From positions 62,080,316-62,144,315 of the forward strand of contig CM075768.1 of the NCBI GenBank assembly GCA_037974665.1: 64,000 nt of DNA. Direction: 5' to 3'. Source of the DNA: Ehretia macrophylla (lineage: Eukaryota > Streptophyta > Magnoliopsida > Boraginales > Ehretiaceae). The notes under the pieces were generated by a model. That model was not told the origin of the DNA and made no database searches. It was given only the letters and a program-made list of their open reading frames with translations. This document shows positions 53,201 through 64,000 of the stretch, piece after piece (the stretch's first letter is position 1; every line of letters starts with the position of its first letter). The position numbers and the translations under genes were made by a program.

Positions 53201-56200
53201 GCGTAGAAGAAGAAAAGTGTCACGAAACTGATGAAAACGTTCAATTTTTGGCTCCAATAACTGGCGCAGCAAAGCCAACTTTCCAGCCCCAATCGTAGAG
53301 CTCTCGGAGAGCTCTCCAACGGTATGCTGCGCGCCGCGTAACACCTTGCAGATCAAAAGTTATGGGCTCCGGAGTGACGGAGACGTGGTCCCAAGCCCAT
53401 TGCCCTCGGTTTACGGGCCCAGCCTCTACTTTAAGCGAATCTGTCTTGCCCAAGGTACCGTGGGATTCGGTAATAGAAATGTGATGGATTAGGTTGTCGT
53501 CCTTTTCGCGGCGCACGACGTACGATCCGGGATGAAAAAAAAGCACAAAAGAAGAAAAGTGTCCCGAAACTAGTTAAAAAGTTCGATTTCTGGCTCCGAT
53601 AACAGGCCCTGCGAAGCCAGCTTTGCTGCCCCCATCGTCGAGCTCTCGGAGATCTTTCCAACGGTGTGCTGCGCGCCGCGTAACACCTTGCGGATCAAAA
53701 GTTATGGGCTTCGGAGCGACGGAGACGTGGTCCCAAGCCCGATGTCCTCAGTTTGTGGGCCCAGCCTCTACGTGAAGCGAAGCTGTGTTACCCAAGGTGC
53801 CGTGGGATTCGGTAATAGAAATGTGATAGATTAGGTTGTCATCCTTTTCGCGGCGCACGACGTACGAACCGGGATGAAAAAAAGCGCAACAGAAGAAAAG
53901 TGTCCCGAAACTAATGAAAACGTTCGATTTTTGGCTCCGATAACAGGCCCAGCGAAGCCAACTTCGCAGTCCCTATTGTACAGCTCTCGGAGTGCTTTCC
54001 AACGATATGTTGTGCGCTACGTACCTTCTTGCGGATCAAAAGTTATGGGCTCCGGAGCGACAAGGACGTGGTCCCAAGCCCGATGCCCTCGGTTTAGGGG
54101 CCCAACCTCTACGTGAAGCGAAGTTGTCTTGCCCAAGATACCGTGGGATTCGGTAATAGAAATGTGATGGATTAGGTTGTCGTCCTTTTCGCGGCGAACG
54201 ACGTACGATCCGGGATGAAAAAAAAGCGCAAAAGAAGAAAAGTGTCCCGAAACTAGTGAAAATGTTCGATTTTTGGCTCCGATAACAGGCCCCGCGAAGC
54301 CAGCTTTGCTGCCCCCATCGTAGAGCTCTCTGAGAGCTTTCCAACGGTATGCTGCGCGCCGCGTAACACCTTGCGGATCAAAAGTTATGGGCTTCGGAGC
54401 GACGAAGACGTGGTCCCAAGCCCGATGCCCTCGGTTTGCGGGCCCAGCTTCTACGTGAAGCGAAGCTATCTTACCCAAGGTGCCGTTGGATTCGGTAATA
54501 GAAATGTGATGGATTACGTTGACGTCCTTTTCGCCGCGCACGACGTACGATCCGGGACGAAAAAAAGCGCAAAAGAAGAAAAGTGTCCAAAAATTGAAGA
54601 AAACGTTCAATTTTTGGCTCCGATAACCGGCGCAGCGAAGCCAGCTTAGCTACCCCCATCGTAGAGCTATCGGAGAGCTTTCCAACGGTATGCTGCGTGC
54701 CGCGTAACACCTTGCGAATCAAAAGTTATGGCCTCCGGAGCGATGGAGACGTGGTCCTATGCCCGATGCCCTCGGTTTACGGGCCCAGCTTCTACGTGAA
54801 GCGAAGCTGTCTTGCCCAAGGTGCTGTGGGATTTGGTAATAGAAATTTGATGGATTAGGTTGACATCCTTTTCGCGGCGCCCAACGTACGATCCAGGACG
54901 AAAAAACAACGCAAAAGAAGAAAAGTGTCCTGAAACTTACGAAAATGTTCAATTTTTGGCTCCTAAAACAGGACCAGCGAAGCCAGCTTAGCTGCCCCCA
55001 TCGTAGAGCTCTCGGAGAGCTTTCCAACGGTATGCTGCGCGCCGCGTAACACCTTGCGGATCAAAAGTTATGGGCTCCAGAGCGACGGAGACATGGTCCC
55101 ATGCCCGATGCCCTCGGTTTGCAAGCCCAGCCTCTACGTGAATCGAAGTTGTCTTGCCCAAGGTGTCGTGTGATTCGGTAATAGAAATGTGAAGGATTAG
55201 GTTGTCGTCCTTTTCGCGGCGCAAGACGTACGATCCGGGATGAAAAAAAGCGCAAAAGAAGAAAAGTGTCCCGAAACTAATGAAAACGTTCGTTTTTTGG
55301 ATCCGATAACTGGCCCAGCGAAGCCATCTTGGCTGCCCCCATCGTAGAGCTCTCGGAGAGCTTTCCAACGGTATGCTGCGCGACGCGTAACACCTTGCGG
55401 ATCAAAAGTTATGGGCTCCGGAGCGACGGAGACGTGGTCCCAAGCCCGATGCCCTCGGTTTGCGGGCCCAGCCTCTACGTGAAGCGAAGCTGTCTTGCCC
55501 AAGGTGTCATGGGATTCGGTAATAGAAATGTGATGGATTAGGTTACCGTCCTTTTCGCAGCGCACAACGTACGATCCAGGACAAAAAAAGCACAAAAGAA
55601 GAAAAGTGTCTCGAAATTGATGAAAATGTTTGATTTCTGGCTCCGATAACAGGCGCAGCGAAGCCAGCTTAGCTGCCCCCATCGTAGAGCTCTCGGAGAG
55701 CTTTCCAACGGTATGCTGCGTGCCGCGTAACACTTTGCGGATCAAAAGTTATGGGCTCCGGAGCGACGGAGACGTGGTCCCAAGCCCGATGCCCTCGGTT
55801 TGCGGGCCCAGCCTCTACGTGAAGCGAAGCTATCTTTCCCAAGGTACCGTGGGATTTGGTAATAGAAATGTGATGGATTAAGTTTTCGTCCTTTTAGCCG
55901 CGCACGACGTACGATTCGGGGCAAAAAAAGCCCAAAAGAAGAAAAGTGTCCCGAAACTGATGATAACGTTCGATTTTTGGCTCTGATAACAGGCACAGCG
56001 AAGCCAACCTAGCTGCCCCCATCGTAGAGCTCTCGGAGAGCTTTCCAACGGTATGCTGCGCGCCGCGTAACTCCCTGCGGATCAAAAGTTATAGGCTCCG
56101 GAGCGACTGAGACGTGGTCCCAAGCCCGATGCCCTCGGTTTGCGGGCCCAGCCTCTACGTGAAGCGAAGCTGTCTTGCCCAAGTTGCTGTGGGATTCGGT

Positions 56201-58738
56201 AATAGAAATGTGACGGATTAGGTTGTCGTCCTTTTCGCGGCGCACGACGTACGATCAGGGATGAAAAAAAAGCACAAAAGAAGAAAAGTCTCCCGAAACT
56301 AGTGAAAACTATCAATTTTTGGCTACGATAATAGGCCCTGCGAAGCCAGCTTTGCTGCCCCCATCGTAGAGCTCTCTGAGAGCTTTCGAACGGTATGCTG
56401 CGGGCCTCATAACTCCTTGCGGATCAAACGTTATGGGCTCCGGAGCGACGGAGATGTGGTCCCAAGCCCGAAGCCGTCGGTTTGCAGGCCCAGCCTCTAC
56501 GTGAAGCGATGCTGTCTTGCCCATGGTGCTGTGGGATTCGGTAATAGAAATGTGTTGGATTAAGTTGTCGTCCTTTTCGCCGCGCACGACGGACGATCCG
56601 GGACGAAAAAAAAATTGAAAAGAAGAAAAGTGTCCTAAAACTGATGAAAACGTTCGATTTTTGGCTCGGATAACAGGTGCAGAGAAGCTAGCTTGGCTGC
56701 CCCCATTGTAGAGCTCTTAGAGAGCTTTCCAACGGTATGCTGCGCGACGCGTAACTCCTTGCGGATCAAAAGTTATGGGCTCCGGAGCGACGGAGACGTG
56801 GTCCCAAGCCCGATAACCTCAGTTTGCGGGCCCAGCCTCTAAGTGGAGCGAAGCTGTCTTGCCCAAGGTACCGTGGGATTTGGTAATAGAAATATGATGG
56901 ATTAGGTCGTCTTCCTTTTTACGGCGTACGACGTACGATCCGGGACGAAAAAAAAGCGCAAAAGAAGTAAAGTATTCCGAAACTGATGAAAACATTCGAT
57001 TTTTGGCTGCGATAATAGGAGCAGCGAAGCCAGCTTAGCTACGCCCATGGTAGAGCTCTCGGAGAGATTTCCAACGGTATGCTGCGCGCAGCGTAACTCC
57101 TTACGGATCAAAAGTTATGGGCTCCGGAGCGACGAAGACGTGGTCCCAAGCCCGATGCCCTCGGTTTGTGGGTCCAGCCTTTACGTGAGGCGAAGGTGTC
57201 TTGCCCAAGGTATCGTGGGATTCGGTATTAAAAATGTGATGGATCATGTTGTCGTCCTTTTCGCAGCGCACGACGTACGACACGGGACAAAAAAAAGCTC
57301 AAAAGAAGAAAAGTGTACCGAAACTGTTGAAAACGTTCGATTTTTGGCTCCGATAACAAGCGCATCGAAGCCAGCTTAGCCACCCCCATCGTAGAGCTCT
57401 CGGAGAGCTTTCCAACGGTATGCTGCGAGCCTCGTAACTCCTTGCGGATCAAAAGTTATGGGCTCCGAAGCGACGGAGATGTGGTACTAAGCCCGATGCC
57501 CTCGGTTTACGGGCCCATCCTCTACGTGAAGCCAAGATGTCTTGCCCAAGGTGCCGTGGGATTCGGTAAATGAAATCTGATGGATTAGGTTGTCGTCCTT
57601 TTTGCGGTGCACGACGTACGATCGAGGATGAAAAAACAGCGCAAAAGAAGAAAAGTATCCCAAAATTGATGAAAACGTTCGATTTTTGGCTCCGATAACA
57701 TGCGCAGAGAAGCCAACTTCGCTGCCCCAATTGTAGTGCTCTCGGAGAGCTTTCCAACGGTATGCTGCACGCCGCGTAACTCCATGCGGATCAAATGTTA
57801 TGGGCTCCGGAGCGACGGAGACGTGGTCCCAAGCCCAATGCCCTCGGTTTGCGGTCCTAGCCTCTACGTGAAGCGATGCTGTTTTCCCCAAGGTACCGTG
57901 GGATTTGGTAATAGAAATGTGATGGATTAAGTTGTCGTCCATTTCACCGCGCACGACGTACGATCTGGGACAAAAAAAAAGTGTAAAAGAAGAAAAGTGT
58001 CCCGAAACTGAAGAAAACGTTCAATTTTTGGTTCCGATCACAGGCAGAGCAAAGCCAGCTTAGCTGTCCCTATCGTAGAGCTCTCGGAGAGCTTTCCAAA
58101 GGTATGCTGCGCACCGCGTAACTCCTTGCAGATCAAAAGATATTGGCTCCGGAGCGACGGAGACGTGGTCCCGAGCCCGAGGCCCTCGGTTTGCGAGCCC
58201 AGCCTCTACGTGAAGCAAAGCTGTCTTGCCCAAGGTGCCATGGGATTCGGTAAAAGAAATGTGTTGGATTAGGTTGTCGTCCTTTTGTGGCGCACGACGT
58301 ACGATCCGTGTAGAAAAAATAGCACAAAAGATGAAAAGTGTCCCGAAACTGATGAAAACGTTCGATTTTTGGCTCCTATAATAGGCCCAGGGAAGCCAGC
58401 TTAGCTGCCCCCATCGTTGAGCTCTCTGAGAGATTTCCAACGGTATGCTGCGCACCGCGTAACCCCTTGCGGGTCAAAAGTTTTGGGCTCCAGAGCGACA
58501 GAGACGTGGTCTCAAGCCGGATGCCCTCGGTTTGTGGGCCCAGCCTCTACGTGAAGCAAAGTTGCCTTGCCCAAGGTACCGTCGGATTCGATAATAGGAA
58601 TGTGATGGATTAGGTTGTCGTCCTTTTTGCGGCGCACGAAGTACGATCCGGGACGAAAAAACAGCACAGAAGAAGAAAAGTATCCTAAAATTGATGAAAA
58701 CGTTCGATTTTTGGCTCCGATAACAGGCCCAGCGAAGC

Positions 58739-58749
58739 CAGCTTAGCTG
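58739..58749. other. Third monomer dyad CAGCT-T-AGCTG (representative)
   Basis: Five-base arms around one T, just before the cccccatcgtagag landmark. Many monomers keep it; others read ccggcttagctg or ccagcttggctg. This interval is also where most private deletions and the LTR insertion fall. Confidence 0.55.
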
Positions 58750-59783
58750 CCCCCATCGTAGAGCTCTCGGAGAGCTTTCCAACGGTATGCTGCGCACCGC
58801 GTAACACCTTGCGGATCAAAAGTTATGGGCTCCGGAGCGACGGAGACGTGGTCCCAAGCCCGATGCCCTCGGTTTGCGGGCCCAGCCTCTACGTGAAGCG
58901 AAGCTGTCTTGCCCAAGGTACCGTGGGATTCGGTAATAGAAATGTGATGGATTAGGTTGTCGTCCTTTTCGCGGCGCACGACGTACGATCCGGGATGAAA
59001 AAAAAGAGCAAAAGAAGAAAATTGTTCCAAAACTGATGAAAACGTTCAATTTTTGGCTCCGATAACAGGCCCAGCGAAACCAGCTTAGCTACCCTGATCG
59101 TAGAGCTCTCGGAGCGCTTTCCAATGGTATGCTGCGCGCAACGTAAGTCCTTGCAGATCAAAAGTTATGGGCTCCGGAGCGACAGAGACGTGGTCCCAAG
59201 GCCGATGCCCTCGGTTTCCGGGCCCAGCCTCTACGTGAAGCTAAGCTGTCTTGCCCAAGGTGCCGTGAGATTCGGTAATAGAAATGTGATGGATTAAGTT
59301 GTCGTCCTTTTCGCCGCGCACGATGTACGATCCGGAACGAAAAAAAAGTGCAAAAGAAGAAAATTGTCCCGAAACTTATAAAAACGTTAGATTTTTGGCT
59401 CCGATAATAGGCGCAGCAAAGCTAGTTTAGCTGCCCCCATCGTAGAGCTCTCGGAGAGCTTTCCAACGGTATGCTGCGCGCCGCGTAACTCCTTGCATAT
59501 TAAAAGTTATGGACTCCGGAGCGACGGAGACGTGGTCCTAAGCCCGATGCCCTCGGTTTGCGGGCCCAGCCTCTACTTGAAGCAAAGCTGTCTTGCCCAA
59601 GGTGCCGTGGGATTTGGTTATAAAAATGTGATGGATTAGGTTTTCGTACTTTTTGTGGCGCACGACGTATGATCCGGGATGAAAAAAAAGCGCAAAAGAA
59701 GAAAAGTGTCCCAAAACTGATGAAAATGTTCGATTTTTGGCTCCGATAACAGGTGCAGTGAAGCCAACTTGGCTGCCCCCATC

Positions 59784-60117
59784 GTAGAGCTCTTAGAGAG
59801 CTTTCCAACGGTATGCTGCGCGCCGCGTAAATCCTTGCGGATCAAAAGTTATTGGCTCCAGAGCGACGGAGACGTGGTCCCAAGCCCGATGCCCTCGGTT
59901 TGCGGGCCCAGCCTCTACGTGGTGCGAAGCTGTCTTGCCCAAGGTGCCATGGGATTCGGTAATAGAAATGTGATGGATTAGGTTGTCGTCCTTTTCGCGG
60001 CACACGACGTACGATCCAGGGCGGAAAAACAGCGTAAAAGAAGAAAAGTGTCCTGAAACTAATGAAAATATTCAATTTTTGGCTCCGATAACAGGCGCAG
60101 CCTTCGCTGTAACCATT
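59784..60117. repeat. Monomer with rearranged pre-dyad segment
   Basis: 334 bp. It ends acaggcgcagccttcgctgtaaccattgtag, so the gaagccagctt part is missing or replaced. Confidence 0.65.
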
Positions 60118-62848
60118 GTAGAGCTGTCGGAGAGCTTTCCAACGGTATGATGCGCGCCGCGTAACTCCTTGCGAATTAAAAGTTATTGTCTCCGGAGCGA
60201 CGGAGACGTGGTCCCAAGCCCGATGCCCTCGGTTTGCGGGCCCAGCCTCTACGTGAAGTGAAGCTATCTTGCCCAAGGTGCCGTGGGATTCAGTAATAGA
60301 AATGTGATGGATTAGGTTGTCGTCCTTTTCACGGTGCACGACGTACGATCCGGGACGAAAAAAAAGCGCAAAAGAAGTAAAGTGTGCCAAAACTGATGAA
60401 AACGTTCGATTTTTGGATCTGATAACAGGGGCAGCGAAGCCGGCTTGGCTACACCCATCATAGAGCTCTCGGAGAGCTTTCCAACGGTATGCTGCGCGCC
60501 GCGTAACTCCTTGCGGATCAAAAGTTTTGGGACCCGGAGTGATGGAGACGTGGTCCCAAGCCTGATGCCCTCGCTTTGCGGGCCCAGCCTCTACGTGAAG
60601 CAAAGCTGTCTTGCCCATGGTGCTGTGGGATTCGGTAATAAAAATGTGATGGATTAGGTTGTCGTCCTTTTGGCGGCGCACGACGTACGATGCCGGACGA
60701 AAAAAAAGCGCAAAAGAAGAAAAGTATCCCAAAACTGATGAAAATGTTCAATTATTGGCTCTGATAACAAGGGCAGCGAAGCGAGTTTGGCTGCCCCCAT
60801 CGTAGAGCTCTTGGAGAGCTTTCCAACGGTATGCTGCGCGCCGCGTAACTTCTTGCGGATCAAAAGTTATGGGCTCCGGAGCGACGGAGACGTGGTCCCA
60901 AGCCCGATGCCCTCGGTTTGCGGGCACAACCTCTACATGAAGAGAAGCTGTCTTGCCCAAGGTTCCATGGGATTCGGTAATAGAAATGTGATGGATTAGG
61001 TTGTCGTCCTTTTAGCAGCTCACGACGTACGATCCCGGGCGAAAAAAGAGCGCAAAAAAAGAAAAGTGTCCCAAACTGATGAAAATGTTCGATTTTTGGC
61101 TCCGATAATAGACGCAGCGAAGCAAGATTAGCTGCAACCTTCGTAGAGCTCACGGAGAACTTTCCAACGGTATGCTGCGCGCTGCGTAACACCTTGCGGA
61201 TCAAAAGTTATGGGCTCCGGAGCGACGGAGACGTGGTCCCAAGCCCGATGCCCTCGGTTTGCGGGCCCAGCCTCTACGTGAAGCAAAGCTGTCTTGCCCA
61301 AGGTTCCGTGGGATTCGGTAATAGAAATGTGATGGATTAGGTTGTCGTCCTTTTCGCCGCGCACGACGTACCATCAGGGGAGAAAAAAAAGCGCAAACGA
61401 AGAAAAGTGTCCCAAAACTGATAAAAACGTTCGATATTTGGATCCGATAACAGGGGCAGTGAAGCCAGCTTGGCTGCCCCCATCTTAGAGCTCTAGGAGA
61501 GCTTTCCAACGCTATGCTGCGCGCCGTGTAACTCCTTGCGGATCAAAAGTTATGGGCTCCGGAGCAACGGAGACGTGGTCCCAAGCACGATGCCCTCGAT
61601 TTGCGGGCCCAACCTCTACGTGAAGCTAAGCTGTCTTGCCCAAGGTGCCATGGGATTCGGTAATAGAAATGTGATGGATTAAGTTGTCGTCCTTTTCGCC
61701 GCGCACGAGGTACGATCCGGGACGAAAAAAAAGTGCGTAAGAAGAAAATTGTCCCGAAACTGATGAAAAGTTTAGATTTTTGGCTCCGATAACAAGCGAA
61801 GCTAGCTGAGCTGCCCCCATCGTAGAGCTAACGGAGAGCTTTCCAACGGTATGCTGTACGGCGCGTAACTCCTTACGGATCAAAAGTTATGGGCTCCAGA
61901 GCGACAGAGACGTGGTCCCAAGAGTGAAGCCCTCGATTTGCGGCCCCGGCCTCTACGTGAAGCAAAGCTATTTTGCCCAAGGTTTCATGGAATTCGGTAA
62001 TAGAAATGTGATGGATTAGGTTGTCGTCCTTTTCCCTGCGCACGACGTACGATCCGGGATGAAAAAAAAGTGCAAAAGAAGAAAAGTGTCCCGAAACTAG
62101 TGAAAAAGTTCGAATTTTGGATCTGATAACAGGCCCCGCGAAGCCAGCTTTGCTGTCCCCATCGTAGAGCTCTCTGAGAGCTTTCCAACGGTATGCTGCG
62201 CGCCGCGTAACACCTTGCGAATCAAAAGTTATAGGCCCCGGAGCGACGGAGACGTGGTCCCAAGCCCGATGCCCTCGGTTTGCAGGCCCAGCCTCTTCGT
62301 GAAGCAAAGCTGTCTTGCCCAAGGTGTCATGGGATTCGGTAATATTTCGTGATGGCTTAGGTTGTCCTACTTTTGGCCATGCACAACGTACGATTCGGGA
62401 CAAAAAAAGCGCAAAAGAAGAAAAGTGTCCCGAATCTGATGAAAAAGTTCGATTTTTGGCTCCTATAACAGGCCCAGCGAAGCCAGCTTAGCTGCCCCCA
62501 TTGTAGAGCTCTCGGAGAGCTTTCCAACGGTATACTGCGCGCTGCGTAACACCTTGCGGATCAAAAGTTATGGGCTCCGGAGCGACGGAGACGTGGTCCC
62601 AAGCCCGATGCCCTCGGTTTGCGGGCCCAACCTCTACGTGAAGCGAAGCTGTCTTGCCCAAGGTGCCGTGGGATTCGGTAATAGAAATGTGATGGATTAG
62701 GTTGTCGTCCTTTTCGCGGCGCACGACGTACGATCCGGGATGAAAAAAAAGCGCAAAAGAAGAAAAGTGTCCCGAAACTAATGAAAACGTTCGATTTTTG
62801 GCTCCGATAACAGGCCCAGCGAAGCCAGCTTTGCTGCCCCCATCGTAG

Positions 62849-62863
62849 AGCTCTCGGAGAGCT
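62849..62863. other. Conserved 7-bp dyad of the monomer (representative)
   Basis: AGCTCTC, one base, GAGAGCT: a perfect inverted repeat present with few changes in most monomers of the window. Dyads of this kind are reported for several centromeric satellites that lack a CENP-B box. A function here is inference. Confidence 0.7.
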
Positions 62864-62915
62864 TTCCAACGGTATGCTGCGCGCCGCGTAACACCTTGCG
62901 GATCAAAAGTTATGG

Positions 62916-62925
62916 GCTCCGGAGC
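62916..62925. other. Conserved 10-bp palindrome (representative)
   Basis: GCTCCGGAGC, perfectly self-complementary, about 53 bp after the end of the first dyad. It recurs in a large share of monomers, though tctgg, tccag and acccgg variants break it in others. Confidence 0.65.
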
Positions 62926-63080
62926 GACGGAGACGTGGTCCCAAGCCCGATGCCCTCGGTTTGCGGGCCCAGCCTCTACGTGAAGCGAAGCTGTCTTGCC
63001 CAAGGTGCCGTGGGATTCGGTAATAGAAATGTGATAGATTAGGTTGTCGTCCTTTTCGCGGCGCACGACGTACGAACCGG

Positions 63081-63108
63081 GATGAAAAAAAGCGCAACAG
63101 AAGAAAAG
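63081..63108. other. A-rich tract of the monomer (representative)
   Basis: gatgaaaaaaa followed by gcgcaacagaagaaaag. The run of A varies from about 5 to 10 between monomers and is the main source of 1-3 bp length differences. Phased A-tracts can bend DNA and position nucleosomes; that role is inferred. Confidence 0.6.
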
Positions 63109-64000
63109 TGTCCCGAAACTAATGAAAACGTTCGATTTTTGGCTCCGATAACAGGCCTGGCAAAGCCAGCTTAGCTACCCCCATCGTAGAGCTCTCGGAG
63201 AGCTTTCCAACGGTATGCTTCGCGCCGCGTAACACCTTGCGGATCAAAAGTTATGGGCTTCGGAGCGACGGAGACGTGGTCCCAAGCCTGATGCCCTCGG
63301 TTTGTGGGCCCAGCCTCTACGTGAAGCGAAGCTGTCTTGCCCAAGGCGTCTTTGGATTCGGTAATAGAAATGTGATGGATTAGGTTATCGTTCTATTCGC
63401 GGCGCACGACGTACGATCTGGGACGAAAAAAAGTGCAAAAGAAGTAAAGTATCCAAAAACTGATGAAAACGTTTGATTTTTGGCTCCGATAACAGGCGCA
63501 GCGAAGCCAGCTTATCTAACCCCATCGTAGAGCTCTCGAAGTGCTTTCCAACGGTATGCTACGCGCCGCGTAACTCCTTGCGGATCAAAAGTTATGGGCT
63601 CCAGAGCGACGGAGACGTGGTCCCAAGCCCGATGCCCTCAGTTTGCAGGCCCAGCCTCTACGTGAAGCGAAGCTATCTTGCCCAAGGTACCGTGGGATTT
63701 GGTAATAGAAATGTGATGGATTAGGTTGTAGTCCTTTTCGCAGCGCATGACGTACGATCTGGGATGAAAAAAAAGCGCAAAAGAAGAAAAGGATCCCGAA
63801 ATTGATGAAAACGTTCAATTTTTGGCTCCGATAACAGGCGGAGCGAAGCCAGCTTAACTACCCCCATCGTAGAGCTCTCAGAGTGCTTTGCAACGCTATG
63901 CTGCGCGCCGTGTAACTACTTGCGGATCAAAAGTTATGGGCTCCGGAGCGACGGAGACGTAATCCCAAGCCTAATGCGCTCGGTTTGTGGGCCCAGCCTC

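Larger units (their letters stand above)
62845..63185. repeat. Representative full-length monomer (341 bp)
   Basis: A near-consensus monomer measured from one gtagagct landmark to the next. Internal order: dyad AGCTCTC-G-GAGAGCT (62849-62863), gatcaaaagttatgggctcc ending in the palindrome GCTCCGGAGC, ggagacgtggtcccaag, the 84-bp stretch absent from short derivatives, gattaggttgtcgtcc, the CGTACG core (63069-63074), an A-rich tract, then ggctccgataacagg. Its neighbours on both sides differ at few positions. Confidence 0.9.
26835..64000. repeat. Satellite array, right block (same family, same phase)
   Basis: The same satellite resumes, in the same orientation, directly after the LTR and runs off the window, giving about 110 monomers. 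Up to about 33.2 kb it resembles the left block, with 257-bp derivatives and the aactccg subfamily. Beyond that point nearly all monomers are the ggctccg type at full length. A variant reading gggacgaaaaa, rare on the left, becomes common. The most uniform stretches are around 52-55 kb, 58.7-59.0 kb and 62.5-63.2 kb. No coding, RNA or regulatory gene is seen. Confidence 0.97.

Noticed and set aside
59842..60732. Minus-strand open frame of 296 codons, and many of 100-250 codons elsewhere
   Set aside because: It runs across two and a half satellite monomers and repeats the same peptide blocks as hundreds of other frames in the array. Frame rotates with each monomer, and no domain or family is recognisable.
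62845..63185. CENP-B box or other centromere protein site
   Set aside because: The nearest TTCG words (gattcggtaatag, cgttcgattttt, ttttcgcggcgc) do not fit the CENP-B pattern.
62845..63185. Pol III internal promoter (B-box-like gttcgattt) or tRNA/5S relic
   Set aside because: The final position of the B box does not match, the A-box-like tggctccgataacagg lies on the wrong side, and no tRNA fold or 5S sequence is visible.
1..64000. Ribosomal intergenic spacer sub-repeats
   Set aside because: No rRNA gene sequence appears anywhere in 64 kb and the array is far too long for one spacer.

Overview
The window is almost entirely tandemly repeated satellite DNA and contains no gene I can support. 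A head-to-tail satellite with a monomer of about 341 bp fills 1-23262 and 26835-64000 (roughly 180 monomers, all in one orientation). It is interrupted once, at 23263-26834, by a 3572-bp AT-richer block with the hallmarks of a solo LTR: TG...CA ends, a 5-bp target-site duplication (cagcg/cagtg), and a satellite monomer that reads through cleanly once the insert is removed. Array size, monomer length near two nucleosome repeats, and a very large LTR inserted in the satellite all point to pericentromeric or centromeric heterochromatin of a flowering plant. I cannot name the species, and centromere function is inference.

Layout. 1-33.2 kb (continuing across the LTR) is a mixed domain. Full monomers of two subfamilies alternate, and 18 copies of one specific 257-bp deletion derivative are scattered or arranged as 341+257 dimers of about 598 bp. 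Larger higher-order repeats are visible there: two adjacent units of about 3.3 kb (6516-9842 and 9843-13093), and a block at 1-1568 repeated at 18.31-19.88 kb and partly at 16.5-17.6 kb. 33.2-64.0 kb is a second domain: no 257-bp derivatives and almost none of the second subfamily, but its own duplications (40.5-43.7 kb against 46.3-49.2 kb) and a more consensus-like stretch near 52-63 kb.

Each monomer carries short dyads (AGCTCTC-G-GAGAGCT, GCTCCGGAGC and often CAGCT-T-AGCTG), a CGTACG core and an A-rich tract. One CpG near the A-rich tract is replaced by TG or CA in a large share of monomers, the pattern expected of methylated, deaminating CpG. The many open frames, mostly on the minus strand, result from tandem repetition of a stop-poor monomer. 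They rotate frame every monomer and resemble no protein family I know, so no CDS is called.
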